From Streptomyces sp. ASQP_92 (GTDB lineage: Bacteria; Actinomycetota; Actinomycetes; Streptomycetales; Streptomycetaceae): DNA of 64,000 nucleotides. Both the position numbers and the translations under genes were made by a program. Positions within the stretch are counted from its first letter, which is position 1; every line of letters starts with the position of its first letter. The DNA lies in assembly GCF_025399895.1 (NCBI RefSeq), contig NZ_JAODUA010000013.1, positions 62,001 to 126,000 on the forward strand, written 5' to 3'. Below, one piece after another: positions 43,138 to 52,350 of this stretch. The notes below the pieces were generated by a model. That model made no database searches and had not been told where the DNA came from. It saw only the letters and a program-made list of their open reading frames with translations.

Positions 43138-44229
43138 TCACGCCCCGAACAGCCCCTGTTGTCCGCTTCCTGCCGCGCCGCCGCCCTGCTGCGGGGGGAC
43201 GAGGCCGAGGTGGGCCCAGGCGGCGGGCGTGGCCACCCGGCCGCGCGGGGTGCGGGCGAGCAGCCCCTCGCGGACCAGGAAGGGCTCGGCCACTTCCTCC
43301 ACCGTCTCGCGCTCCTCCCCCACCGCGACCGCGAGCGTCGACAGGCCCACCGGGCCGCCGCCGAACAGCTTCAGGAGGGCTTGCAGGACGGCCCGGTCCA
43401 GGCGGTCGAGACCGCGGGCGTCGACCTCGTACACCCCGAGCGCGATGGAGGCGATCTCGGGGGTGATGACGCCGTCCGCCTTGACCTGGGCGTAGTCGCG
43501 GACGCGGCGAAGCAGCCGGTTGGCGATGCGCGGGGTGCCCCGGGAGCGGCCCGCGATCTCTGCGGCGCCGGCCCCGTCGATCTCCACGTCGAGCAGCCGG
43601 GCCGAGCGGTGGATGACCCGCTCCAGCTCGGCGGGCTCGTAGAACTCCATGTGCCCGGTGAACCCGAACCGGTCGCGCAGCGGGGGCGGCAGCAGGCCGG
43701 CCCGGGTGGTGGCGCCGACCAGGGTGAAGGGGGGCAGCTCAAGCGGGATGGCGGTGGCGCCGGGGCCCTTGCCGACGATGACGTCGACCCGGAAGTCCTC
43801 CATCGCCATGTAGAGCATTTCCTCGGCGGGCCGCGACATCCGGTGGATCTCGTCGAGGAAGAGGACCTCGCCCTCCTGGAGGGAGGACAGGATCGCGGCG
43901 AGGTCGCCGGCGTGCTGGATGGCCGGGCCGCTGGTGATGCGGATCGGGGCGCCCATCTCGGCCGCGATGATCATCGAGAGGGTGGTCTTGCCGAGGCCGG
44001 GGGCGCCGGAGAGCAGAACGTGGTCCGCGGTGGCGCCCCGGGCGCGGGCCGCGCGCAGGACCAGGTCGAGCTGTTCGCGGACCTTCTCCTGACCGACGAA
44101 CTCATCGAGGTCCTTGGGTCGCAGGGCGGCCTCGACGGCGGTGTCCTCACCGTCCGCGTCGGGCCCCACGAGGCGGTCGCCGGCCGTCGCGGACAGGTCC
44201 GCCGTGTCGGAGCCGTCTTCCCAGTTCAT
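43138..44229 (-). CDS. ruvB: Holliday junction branch migration ATPase RuvB
   Basis: 363 residues. Walker A GAPGLGKTT near residue 75, Walker B FLDEIHRM near 124, sensor GATTRAGLL near 172, and the winged-helix C-terminus with the conserved FLVREGLLARTPRGRVAT. The last ~15 residues are a Gln/Gly-rich extension. RuvB hexamers drive branch migration with RuvA. It starts 49 bp after ruvA in the ruvC-ruvA-ruvB operon. Confidence 0.96.
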   Translation of the reverse strand: MNWEDGSDTADLSATAGDRLVGPDADGEDTAVEAALRPKDLDEFVGQEKVREQLDLVLRAARARGATADHVLLSGAPGLGKTTLSMIIAAEMGAPIRITSGPAIQHAGDLAAILSSLQEGEVLFLDEIHRMSRPAEEMLYMAMEDFRVDVIVGKGPGATAIPLELPPFTLVGATTRAGLLPPPLRDRFGFTGHMEFYEPAELERVIHRSARLLDVEIDGAGAAEIAGRSRGTPRIANRLLRRVRDYAQVKADGVITPEIASIALGVYEVDARGLDRLDRAVLQALLKLFGGGPVGLSTLAVAVGEERETVEEVAEPFLVREGLLARTPRGRVATPAAWAHLGLVPPQQGGGAAGSGQQGLFGA

Positions 44230-44278
44230 GACGTGTGCCTCGGATCGTGGTCGCGGTGGGGGGTGCGGGCGGGCGCGC

Positions 44279-44884
44279 TCAGCGGGCGCGGTTCAGGGTC
44301 TGGAGGGCGGCCTTCAGGAGGGCGCCGACGTTGGGCTTGTCGGAGGCCTCCGCCTGGGGCGCTACCGCCGAGACCGCCTCGTCGGCCTCTCGGGGCGCGT
44401 AGCCGAGCCCGACGAGGGCGGCGTGCAACTGGTCGCGCCAGCCCGAGGCGGCCGGGGCGCCGGCCGCCGGGGCGGTGCCGGTGGGCGCGCCGAGGCGGTC
44501 CTTCAGCTCGATGAGGAGCTTCTGGGCGCCCTTCTTGCCGATGCCCGGCACCGCGGTGAGCGCCTTCTCGTCGCCACTGGCGAAGGCGCGGCGCAGCGCG
44601 TCCGGGGTGTGCACCGACAGGACCGCCTGGGCGAGCCGGGGACCGACCCCGTTGGCGGTCTGGAGCAGCTCGAAGACCTGCTTCTCGTCGTCGTCGGCGA
44701 AGCCGTACAGGGTCAGCGAGTCCTCCCGTACGACCAGGGAGGTGGCGAGTTTGGCGTGCTGCCCGATGCGCAGTTCGGCCAGGGTGTTGGGCGTGCACTG
44801 GAGGGCCATGCCGATGCCGCCGACCTCGACCACCGCGGCGTCGGGTGCGAGGGCGGCGACCGGGCCGCTGACGAAGGCGATCAT
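44279..44884 (-). CDS. ruvA: Holliday junction DNA helicase subunit RuvA
   Basis: 201 residues. The N-terminal OB fold (MIAFVSGPVAALAPDAAVVE) is followed by tandem helix-hairpin-helix motifs (LLQTANGVGPRLAQAVLS, LTAVPGIGKKGAQKLLIEL), an Ala/Pro-rich linker and the C-terminal RuvB-binding domain. The ATG at 44884 overlaps the ruvC stop. Confidence 0.95.
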   Translation of the reverse strand: MIAFVSGPVAALAPDAAVVEVGGIGMALQCTPNTLAELRIGQHAKLATSLVVREDSLTLYGFADDDEKQVFELLQTANGVGPRLAQAVLSVHTPDALRRAFASGDEKALTAVPGIGKKGAQKLLIELKDRLGAPTGTAPAAGAPAASGWRDQLHAALVGLGYAPREADEAVSAVAPQAEASDKPNVGALLKAALQTLNRAR

Positions 44885-45411
44885 CGGGTGACCTTCCGTA
44901 CGGAGTGCTGGGCGTGGGCCTGTTGGAGCCGGTTGAGCGCGGGGGCGCGCCAGATGTGGCAGATGGCGAGGGCCAGCGCGTCCGCCGCGTCGGCCGGTTT
45001 GGGCGGGGCGTCGAGCCTCAGCAGCCGGGTCACCATCGCGCCGACCTGTGCCTTGTCGGCCCGGCCGCTGCCGGTGACGGCGGCCTTGACCTCGCTCGGG
45101 GTGTGCAGGGCGACGGGGATGCCGCGCCGCGACGCGCACAGCATGGCGACCGCGCTCGCCTGGGCGGTGCCCATCACCGTGCGCACGTTGTGCTGGCTGA
45201 ACACCCGCTCCACGGCGACGAATTCGGGCCGGTGCGCGTCTAGCCACTCCTCGATGCCGCGCTCGATGGCGACGAGGCGATGGCCCAACTCGGCGTCCGC
45301 CGGGGTCCGTACGACGCCGACGCCCAGCATCGTCAGGGGCCGGCCCGCGAGCCCCTCGACCACGCCGACGCCGCACCGCGTCAGCCCGGGGTCCACCCCG
45401 AGTACCCGCAT
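44881..45411 (-). CDS. ruvC: Crossover junction endodeoxyribonuclease RuvC
   Basis: 176 residues. The RNase H-like acidic residues are seen in VLGVDPGLTRCG (Asp7), FVAVERVF (Glu) and the C-terminal DAADALALAICH. It resolves Holliday junctions by paired nicks. First gene of ruvCAB, about 130 bp after yebC with a terminator between. Confidence 0.95.
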   Translation of the reverse strand: MRVLGVDPGLTRCGVGVVEGLAGRPLTMLGVGVVRTPADAELGHRLVAIERGIEEWLDAHRPEFVAVERVFSQHNVRTVMGTAQASAVAMLCASRRGIPVALHTPSEVKAAVTGSGRADKAQVGAMVTRLLRLDAPPKPADAADALALAICHIWRAPALNRLQQAHAQHSVRKVTR

Positions 45412-45482
45412 GGCCCCTCCCCCTGACGATCCCCTGACGATCTTCGACTTCCTGCCAGGCTATCCGCTGCCACTGACAACGG

Positions 45483-45518
45483 CGGCGGGCCGATGGGACG
45501 TGTCCCATCGGCCCGCCG
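45483..45518 (-). terminator. Terminator after yebC
   Basis: A 17-bp perfect inverted repeat (45483-45499 and 45502-45518, arms CGGCGGGCCGATGGGAC) lies 23 bp past the yebC stop. Confidence 0.85.
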
Positions 45519-45541
45519 AAAACGCCCGGTCCGCGACCGCG

Positions 45542-46294
45542 TTACGCGTCGACCTTCTCCATGACCTCGTCGGAGATGTCGAAGTTGGCGAAGACGTTCT
45601 GCACGTCGTCGCTGTCCTCCAGCGCGTCGATCAGCTTGAAGATCTTCCGCGCGCCCTCCTCGTCCAGCTCGACCTGCATGGTCGGGACGAAGTTGGCCTC
45701 GGCCGAGTCGTAGTCGATGCCGGCCTCCTGAAGCGCCGTGCGGACCGCGACCATGTCGGTGGCCTCGGAGATGATCTCGAAGGTGTCACCGAGGTCGTTG
45801 ACCTCCTCGGCGCCCGCTTCCAGAACGGTCTCCAGCACGTCGTCCTCGGAGAGTTCGCCCTTGGGCAGGACGACAACGCCCTTGCGGTTGAACAGGTACG
45901 AGACGGACCCCGGGTCGGCCATGGAGCCGCCGTTGCGGGTCATCGCGACACGTACGTCGGAGGCGGCGCGGTTGCGGTTGTCGGTGAGGCACTCGATGAG
46001 CACCGCGACACCGTTGGGGCCGTAACCCTCGTACATGATCGTCTCGTAGTCGGCACCGCCCGCCTCGAGACCGGCGCCGCGCTTGAGCGCGGAGTCGATG
46101 TTCTTGTTGGGCACCGACTGCTTCTTGGCCTTCTGTACGGCGTCGAAGAGGGTCGGGTTGCCGTCGATGTCGGCGCCCCCGGTGCGGGCCGCGACCTCGA
46201 TGTTCTTGATCAGCTTCGCGAAGAGCTTGCCGCGCTTGGCATCGATCACGGCCTTCTTGTGCTTCGTCGTAGCCCATTTAGAGTGGCCGGACAT
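45542..46294 (-). CDS. yebC: YebC/PmpR family protein
   Basis: 250 residues starting MSGHSKWATTKHKKAVIDAKRGK, the family signature, and continuing with GGADIDGNPTLFDAVQKAK and YEGYGPNGVAVLIECLTDN. The family was first described as transcriptional regulators and more recently as ribosome-associated factors easing polyproline stalling. The gene lies between pdxT and ruvC, a common order. It ends at a strong terminator. Confidence 0.93.
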   Translation of the reverse strand: MSGHSKWATTKHKKAVIDAKRGKLFAKLIKNIEVAARTGGADIDGNPTLFDAVQKAKKQSVPNKNIDSALKRGAGLEAGGADYETIMYEGYGPNGVAVLIECLTDNRNRAASDVRVAMTRNGGSMADPGSVSYLFNRKGVVVLPKGELSEDDVLETVLEAGAEEVNDLGDTFEIISEATDMVAVRTALQEAGIDYDSAEANFVPTMQVELDEEGARKIFKLIDALEDSDDVQNVFANFDISDEVMEKVDA

Positions 46295-46356
46295 CTGCCT
46301 GTCTCCTTCGCGTAACCCATTCTGCGTCGTTCGGCAGAGATCCTACCGGGACCCGG

Positions 46357-46941
46357 TCACCGGGCGGCGCGCACCATGTCCACGAACAGCTCGTGCATGC
46401 GGTGGTCGCCCGTGAGCTCGGGGTGGAACGAGGTCGCCAGCGCGTTGCCCTGGCGCACGGCCACGATGTGGCCGCCGTGCTCGGCGAGCACCTGGGCGCC
46501 GGCGCCCACGGACTCGACCCAGGGGGCGCGGATGAACACGCCTTCCACCGGGCCGACTCCCGTGACCTCGACCGTCGCCTCGAACGACTCGTTCTGGCGG
46601 CCGAAGGCGTTGCGGCGGACGATCATCTCGATGCCGCCGATGGTCTCCTGGCCCGAACGCGGGTCGAGGATCTTGTCGGCGAGCATGATCAGCCCGGCGC
46701 AGGTGCCGTACACGGGCATGCCCGCCCGCACCCGCTCGCGCAGCGGCTCCAGCATGCCGAACAGTGCGGCGAGCTTGGAGATGGTGGTGGACTCGCCGCC
46801 GGGGATGACCAGGCCGTCCACCTCGGCGAGCTCCTCGGGGCGCCTGACCGGCCTGGCCACGGCGTCCGCCGAGGCCAGGGCGATGAGGTGCTCCCGTACG
46901 TCGCCCTGGAGCGCCAGGACTCCGATCACAGGGGTGTTCAT
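46357..46941 (-). CDS. pdxT: Pyridoxal 5'-phosphate synthase glutaminase subunit PdxT
   Basis: 194 residues of a class I glutamine amidotransferase. GVLALQGDVREH near the start, GGESTTISKL, nucleophile Cys in VYGTCAGLIML, and the His/Glu pair in TSFHPELTGD. It supplies ammonia to PdxS for PLP synthesis. It follows pdxS after 6 bp. Confidence 0.95.
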   Translation of the reverse strand: MNTPVIGVLALQGDVREHLIALASADAVARPVRRPEELAEVDGLVIPGGESTTISKLAALFGMLEPLRERVRAGMPVYGTCAGLIMLADKILDPRSGQETIGGIEMIVRRNAFGRQNESFEATVEVTGVGPVEGVFIRAPWVESVGAGAQVLAEHGGHIVAVRQGNALATSFHPELTGDHRMHELFVDMVRAAR

Positions 46942-46947
46942 GAGTGA

Positions 46948-47868
46948 CTACCAGCCGCGGTTGGCGTAGCGCTCGGTCTCGGGCAGCGTGTCGCAGTTGA
47001 TGCCGACCATGGCCTCGCCCAGGTTGCGGGAGGCGTCCGCGATGATCTTCGGGTCGTCGTAGAAGGTGGTGGCCTTCACGATGGCGGCGGCGCGCTTGGC
47101 CGGGTCGCCCGACTTGAAGATGCCGGAACCGACGAAGACGCCCTCGGCGCCGAGCTGGCGCATCAGCGCCGCGTCGGCCGGGGTGGCCACGCCGCCGGCG
47201 GAGAACAGCACGACCGGGAGCTTGCCGAGCTCGGAGACTTCCTTGACCAGCTCGTACGGGGCGCGCAGCTCCTTGGCGGCGGCGTACAGCTCGTTGTTGT
47301 CGAAGCCACGCAGCTTGGCGATCTCGTTCTTGATCTGGCGCAGGTGACGGACGGCCTCGACGACGTTGCCGGTGCCGGCCTCGCCCTTCGAGCGGATCAT
47401 GGCCGCGCCCTCGGCGATGCGGCGCAGGGCCTCGCCCAGGTTGGTGGCGCCACAGACGAACGGCGTGGTGAAGGCGAACTTGTCGCTGTGGTTGACCTCG
47501 TCGGCCGGGGTGAGGACCTCGGACTCGTCGATGTAGTCGACACCGAGGGACTGGAGGACCTGGGCCTCGACGAAGTGACCGATGCGGGACTTGGCCATCA
47601 CCGGGATGGAGACCGCCTCGATGATCTCCTCGATCATGTTGGGGTCGGACATCCGGGCCACGCCGCCGTCCTTGCGGATGTCGGCCGGAACCCGCTCCAG
47701 GGCCATGACGGCGACGGCGCCCGCGTCCTCGGCGATCTTCGCCTGCTCGGCGTTGACCACGTCCATGATCACACCGCCCTTGAGCTGCTCGGCCATGCCG
47801 CGCTTGACGCGGGCGGTGCCGAGGGCGGGGCCGTCGGACTGGGGGGTGCTGGAAGGGGTGCTGGACAC
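46948..47868 (-). CDS. pdxS: Pyridoxal 5'-phosphate synthase lyase subunit PdxS
   Basis: 306 residues, a TIM-barrel enzyme making PLP from ribose 5-phosphate, glyceraldehyde 3-phosphate and ammonia. GGVIMDVVNAEQAKIAEDAG, the catalytic Lys region in PVMAKSRIGHF and GAEGVFVGSGIFKS are conserved. The first ~18 residues (SSTPSSTPQSDGPALG) are a short polar extension. GTG 47868 is preferred, with GAGG 6 nt upstream. Confidence 0.95.
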   Translation of the reverse strand: MSSTPSSTPQSDGPALGTARVKRGMAEQLKGGVIMDVVNAEQAKIAEDAGAVAVMALERVPADIRKDGGVARMSDPNMIEEIIEAVSIPVMAKSRIGHFVEAQVLQSLGVDYIDESEVLTPADEVNHSDKFAFTTPFVCGATNLGEALRRIAEGAAMIRSKGEAGTGNVVEAVRHLRQIKNEIAKLRGFDNNELYAAAKELRAPYELVKEVSELGKLPVVLFSAGGVATPADAALMRQLGAEGVFVGSGIFKSGDPAKRAAAIVKATTFYDDPKIIADASRNLGEAMVGINCDTLPETERYANRGW

Positions 47869-47998
47869 GGAGCGCCTCACTGAGTGAAGAAGGGGATTCT
47901 GCTTCTCCGAGACAACCCCGGCCGTCCAGTCCACATCAAGGGCCAATGCTCAGCCGGTGGATCGTTTTCGCGGATCGGCCGGGCGCCGGTCGCACGGC

Positions 47999-48544
47999 TC
48001 AGGTCCCCGGACGGTCGGCCAGCGCCGTCGGGGGCTCGTCGTCCATCTCGAACGCGAGCGGGAACGGCGCGTGGCCCGCGAGCCGCAGCCAGCGCACCGT
48101 GCGGTGCCTGCGCAGGGCGCGGGCCGCGCGCACCGCGTCGTTGTGGAAGCGCCGGGCCATCGGCACCCTGCGCACCGCCTGCGCCAGTTCCTCGGCGGCC
48201 TCCACTCCGCCGGGCGCCTCGCGTACGGCGTCGACCTGCGCGGGCTCCCCGAAGACGGCCCGCAGCGCCTGGCTGAGCTCGCTCTCGGCGACCTCCCGGT
48301 GCTCCTCCTCCGCCTGGCGCGCGGCGTGCGCGGCCTCGTACAGCACGATGGAGGCGGCCGGGTCTAGCACCCCGCTGGTGGCCAGTTCCTGGGTGACCGA
48401 GGCGCGGCGCAGCAGCTGGGCGTCCAGGGAGGCGCGGGCCAGGTCGATGCGGGCGTGCAGCCGGTCGAGCCGGCCGGCGGTCCAGCTGAGGTAGAGGCCG
48501 ATCGCGACGAGGGCGACGACGATCCAGATGAGGGTTACGGTCAC
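47999..48544 (-). CDS. Single-pass membrane protein, LemA-like coiled coil, function unknown
   Basis: 181 residues. A start helix (LIWIVVALVAIGLYLSWTAG) is followed by long amphipathic helices (RLHARIDLARASLDAQLLRR, EEEHREVAESELSQALRAV) of the LemA type. GTG 48544 is taken as the start; the frame runs upstream into the tandem array but that part is repeat. It lies 130 bp before pdxS. No catalytic feature is seen. Confidence 0.72.
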   Translation of the reverse strand: MTVTLIWIVVALVAIGLYLSWTAGRLDRLHARIDLARASLDAQLLRRASVTQELATSGVLDPAASIVLYEAAHAARQAEEEHREVAESELSQALRAVFGEPAQVDAVREAPGGVEAAEELAQAVRRVPMARRFHNDAVRAARALRRHRTVRWLRLAGHAPFPLAFEMDDEPPTALADRPGT

Positions 48545-49363
48545 GGGCCGCAAGGCTACCGGGGGGCCCTTGGCAGGGTGCGCAGTACGGCCCACCTTCG
48601 CCCCTCCCGCCGCGCAACACCGGCCCACGCGGCCCACCTCAGTCGACGCCCTGCCCGGCGCGGGCCCACGCGGCCCACCACTGCCCCGCCGGCTGCTCAG
48701 CACCGGCCCATGAGGCCACCCCAGCCCGTCCGGCGATTGAGGACGAGGGCCCTCCAGGCCCGAACGGGGTCTGGGGCAGAGCCCCAGGCAACCCCGCATT
48801 CGACTGCGGACCGTGCCCGCATCCCGCGCAGTTCCCCGCGCCCCCAAGCGGTACCGGCGCCGGCCAGCACGCGCACCCCCAGCCCGACATGGGGGCCGTC
48901 GACTGCGGACCGTGCCCGCCCCCCGCGCAGTTCCCCGCGCCCCCAAGCGGCACCGGTGCCGGCCAGCACGCGCACCCCCAGCCCGACACGGGAGGCCGTC
49001 GACTGCGGACCGTGCCCGCAACCCGCGCAGTTCCCCGCGCCCCCAAGCGGTACCGGTGCCGGGCGGCATGTGCACCCTCAGCCCGACATGGGGGCCGTCG
49101 ACTGCGGACCGTGCCCGCAACCCGCGCAGTTCCCCGCGCCCCCAAGCGGTACCGGCGCCGGGCAGCATCCGCACCCCCAGCCCGACACGGGGGCCGTCGG
49201 CTGCGGACCGTGCCCGCATCCCGCGCAGCTCCCCGCGCCCCAAGCCGCACTGGTGCCGGCCAACATCCGCAGCCTCAGCCCGTCCGGCGATTGAGGACGA
49301 GGGCCCTCCAGGCCCGAACGGGGTTCGGGGCGGAGCCGCGGCGCCCCCGGAGTGAGGCGGGGT
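48545..49363. repeat. Repeat-filled intergenic region 3, with a 99-bp tandem array
   Basis: No gene is supported in these 819 bp. A ~55-bp direct repeat beginning CAGCCCGTCCGGCGATTGAG occurs at 48722 and 49277 and brackets a tandem array at 48802-49276. The array has five units starting near 48802, 48901, 49001, 49100 and 49199 (period 99-100 bp), the last one diverged. Each unit holds GCGCAGTTCCCCGCGCCCC, the reverse complement of the element in regions 1 and 2. Frames stay open through the array because the period is a multiple of three, which explains long spurious reading frames on both strands. Confidence 0.85.
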
Positions 49364-50524
49364 TCAGTCGCGGGCGAGGCCGAACCGCGCACGGAATCCG
49401 GTGCGTTCGTCCGCCGCCACCGCCGCCGCCCCGTGCGTCACCGTCTCGTACACCGCGAGGATGTCCGCGCCGACCGTCGCCCAGTCGAAGCGCCGCACAT
49501 GGGCGGATCCGCGCTCGCTGAGGCCCGCGCGGCGCTCGGGGTCGCCGAGCAGGCGTACCGCGGCCGAGGCCAGCGCGTCCGCGTCCTCGTTGGCGAAGAG
49601 GTCGCCGGCCGCGCCCTGGTCCAGGACCTGGGCGAAGGCGTCCAGATCGCTGGCGAGGACCGCGGCGCCGGCCGACAGCGCCTCGACGAGGATGATGCCG
49701 AAGCTCTCGCCGCCGGTGTTGGGGGCGACGTAGACGTCCACGCTGCGCAGCAGCCGCGCCTTGTCCTCGTCGCTCACCATGCCCAGGAACTCGACCCGGG
49801 AGTGCAACTCGGGCGGAAGCGACGCCACGGCTTCCTCCTCGTCGCCCCGGCCCGCGACGAGCAGCCGGGCCTCCGGACGCTCCGCGAAGATGCGCGGCAG
49901 CGCCTTCATCAGGACCGGCAGGCCCTTGCGGGGCTCGTCGATGCGGCCGATGAAGCCGAGGGTCCCGCCCTGCCACTCCTTCTTCGGCTCGGCCTTGGCG
50001 AAGAAGTCGACGTCGACGCCGTTGGGGATCACCACAGCGTCACCGCCCAGGTGTTCCACCAGAGTGCGCCGGGCGTACTCGCTGACCGCGATGCGCGCGC
50101 TGATCTTCTCCAGGGCGGGCTGGAGGATCGGATAGGCCGCGATCATCGCGCGGGAGCGGGGGTTGGAGGTGTGGAAGGTCGCCACGATGGGCCCCTGGGC
50201 GGCCCAGCAGGACAGGAGGCCGAGCGAGGGCGAGGCCGGCTCGTGGATGTGGATGACGTCGAAGGTGCCGTCGTGCAGCCAGCGCCGCACCCGGGCGGCC
50301 GAGAGGAACCCGAAGTTGAGCCGCGCCACCGAGCCGTTGTACGGGACCGGGACGGCGCGGCCGGCCGAGACGACGTAGGGGGGGAGCGGGGTCTCGTCGT
50401 CGGCCGGGGCCAGGACGGACACCTCGTGGCCCAGCCGGATCAGGTGGTCGGCCAGGTCCCTGATGTGGAACTGGACGCCGCCGGGGACGTCCCACGAGTA
50501 CGGACAGACGATGCCGATCTTCAC
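49364..50524 (-). CDS. pimA: Phosphatidylinositol alpha-mannosyltransferase PimA
   Basis: 386 residues of a GT4 glycosyltransferase. IGIVCPYSWDVPGGVQFHI at the start holds the GGV nucleotide-sugar/lipid loop. VIHIHEPASPSL and the C-terminal PNTGGESFGIILVEALSAG carry the EX7E motif (E-x7-E). It adds the first mannose to PI at the inner membrane face. GTG 50524 overlaps the stop of the acyltransferase gene. The three-gene PI-mannoside order matches other actinobacteria. Confidence 0.92.
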   Translation of the reverse strand: MKIGIVCPYSWDVPGGVQFHIRDLADHLIRLGHEVSVLAPADDETPLPPYVVSAGRAVPVPYNGSVARLNFGFLSAARVRRWLHDGTFDVIHIHEPASPSLGLLSCWAAQGPIVATFHTSNPRSRAMIAAYPILQPALEKISARIAVSEYARRTLVEHLGGDAVVIPNGVDVDFFAKAEPKKEWQGGTLGFIGRIDEPRKGLPVLMKALPRIFAERPEARLLVAGRGDEEEAVASLPPELHSRVEFLGMVSDEDKARLLRSVDVYVAPNTGGESFGIILVEALSAGAAVLASDLDAFAQVLDQGAAGDLFANEDADALASAAVRLLGDPERRAGLSERGSAHVRRFDWATVGADILAVYETVTHGAAAVAADERTGFRARFGLARD

Positions 50525-51417
50525 GGCCGTCGCTCCTCCAGGTCCACGAGCCACAGGCGTTGCAGCATGTGCCAGTCCTCGGGGTGCTCGGCGATTCCGG
50601 TGGCGAAGGCGTCTGCCATCGCCTGTGTCATCGAGGACGTCCTGGAGGCCCGGTCACCTGTCTCGGGCACCTCGATGGGCGGATGCACCCGGCCCTTCAT
50701 GACGGGCGTCTCGTCGTACCAGAGCGTCACCGGCAGGAGCAGCGCGCCGGTCTGCTGGGCGAGCATGGCGGGCCCGGCCGGCATCCGGGCCGTCTCGCCG
50801 AAGAACTTGACCTCGACGCCGGAGGCCGACAGGTCGCGGTCGGCGACCAGGCAGACCAGACCGCCCGCGCGCAGCCGCCGGGCGAGTATGCCGAAGGCGG
50901 CGCCGCCGGTGTGCGGCAGCACCTCCATGCCCAGGCCCTCGCGGTAGGCGACGAAACGGTCGTAGAGGGTCTCGGGCTTGAGGCGCTCGGCGACCGTGGT
51001 GAAGGGGATGTCCAGCTTGGTGGTGACCCAGGCACCGGCGAGGTCGTAGTTGCCCATGTGGGGCAGCGCGACGACGACACCGCGGCCGGAGGCCAGCGCG
51101 TCGCTCAGGTGGTGGACGTCCTCGGGCACGAAGCCGTTCCTCATCCGGTCCCTGCTCCACGCGGGCAGCCGGAAGGACTCCATCCAGTACCGCATGTACG
51201 AGCGCATCCCGGCCCGGGAGAGTTCGGCGAGCCGGGCCGGACCGGCGTCGGGCACGACGCGCGCCAGGTTGGACTCCAGGCGCAGCACGCTCTTGCCGCG
51301 CCGCTTCCAGACCTGGTCGGCGATGCGCCGCCCCAGCCCGTTGGCGACGGGTTCCGGCAGCTTCTTGACGGTGGACCAGCCCAGGCCGTAGAGCGCGTCG
51401 GTCAGGCGGTCCTTCAT
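50521..51417 (-). CDS. Phosphatidylinositol mannoside acyltransferase (HtrB/LpxL-like)
   Basis: 298 residues. ALPHMGNYDLAGAW carries an H-x4-D motif, usual for lysophospholipid-type acyltransferases; VADRDLSASG and EVKFFG follow. Similar to mycobacterial PatA, which acylates PIM on a mannose. It is overlapped at both ends by pgsA and pimA, so the three act as one translational unit. Confidence 0.88.
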   Translation of the reverse strand: MKDRLTDALYGLGWSTVKKLPEPVANGLGRRIADQVWKRRGKSVLRLESNLARVVPDAGPARLAELSRAGMRSYMRYWMESFRLPAWSRDRMRNGFVPEDVHHLSDALASGRGVVVALPHMGNYDLAGAWVTTKLDIPFTTVAERLKPETLYDRFVAYREGLGMEVLPHTGGAAFGILARRLRAGGLVCLVADRDLSASGVEVKFFGETARMPAGPAMLAQQTGALLLPVTLWYDETPVMKGRVHPPIEVPETGDRASRTSSMTQAMADAFATGIAEHPEDWHMLQRLWLVDLEERRP

Positions 51418-52079
51418 GCGTCCGCCCCGTCGGCCGTCCGGGCGGCGGCCGCGTCGGCCTCCTCGGACTCGCGGCGCACGGTCACCACGCGCTGGATCAG
51501 CGTGATCAGGCTGCCCACGGCGACGATCCACAGCGCGATGGGGAGCAGCACCTGGATGCCCGGCACCCCGAACTTGTGCAGGCCCGCGAGGCCCGCGGCG
51601 ACCAGCGAGATGACGAGCCGTTCGGCGCGCTCGACCAGGCCGTTGACCGCGACCGGCAGGCCGATCGCCTCGCCGCGCGCCTTCGTGTACGACACCACCT
51701 GGCCGCTGGCCAGGCAGAAGATGGCGACCGCGCACAGGACGTCGTTGTCGCCCTGCCCCGCGTACCAGAGGGCGAAGCCGCCGAAGATCGCGCCGTCGGC
51801 GACCCGGTCGAGCGTCGAGTCGAGGAAGGCGCCCCAGCGGCTGGAGATCCCGGCCTGGCGGGCCATGTTGCCGTCGACCAGGTCGGAGAAGACGAAGAGG
51901 GTGATGACGATCGTGCCCCAGAACAGCTCTCCACGGGGGAAGAAGACCAGCGCACCCGCCATCACTCCGGCCGTGCCGATGAGGGTCACCGCGTCGGGGC
52001 TGACTCCGCGGCGGAGCAGAAATGCGGCGAACGGCGTGAGGACACGCGTGAAGAATGCACGCGCGTACTTGTTCAGCAT
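51414..52079 (-). CDS. pgsA: Phosphatidylinositol phosphate synthase (CDP-alcohol phosphatidyltransferase)
   Basis: 221 residues, about six membrane helices. The CDP-alcohol signature is complete in DLVDGNMARQAGISSRWG and FLDSTLDRVADG (D-x2-DG-x2-AR-x8-G-x3-D-x3-D). In actinobacteria the enzyme at this locus joins CDP-diacylglycerol and inositol phosphate. The C-terminal tail is acidic and Ala-rich. ATG 52079 is the start; it leads the PI-mannoside operon. Confidence 0.9.
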   Translation of the reverse strand: MLNKYARAFFTRVLTPFAAFLLRRGVSPDAVTLIGTAGVMAGALVFFPRGELFWGTIVITLFVFSDLVDGNMARQAGISSRWGAFLDSTLDRVADGAIFGGFALWYAGQGDNDVLCAVAIFCLASGQVVSYTKARGEAIGLPVAVNGLVERAERLVISLVAAGLAGLHKFGVPGIQVLLPIALWIVAVGSLITLIQRVVTVRRESEEADAAAARTADGADA

Positions 52080-52350
52080 GGCCTTCCCGAGGGGTCGGTG
52101 TGGCCGCGCGGCCCCTGCTGGCCACCGGCCGACCCATCGTAGCCACGACTGCGCGGCCGCACCGCCGGGCACCCGCCGGGCGCCCTCCGGGCCGCCGACG
52201 TGGCGCGATCGCGCACGACGTATGGACGCACCGTGGGCGGAGTGGAAAGCTCGAATTATCGCGGGCGTCGCAGATGCCGCCTCCGCACGCGGAGTCCGCG
52301 TGTCCGCGCCCCTCACGACCTCACCGCGCACGAAACCGGGAGGAACGGAC

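Noticed and set aside
48639..49355. Long open reading frames on both strands through the tandem array (for example 48813-49355 +, 48639-49250 -)
   Set aside because: The repeat period of 99 bp keeps frames open by chance. The translations are Arg/Pro/Ala-rich repeats with no start signals or domains.
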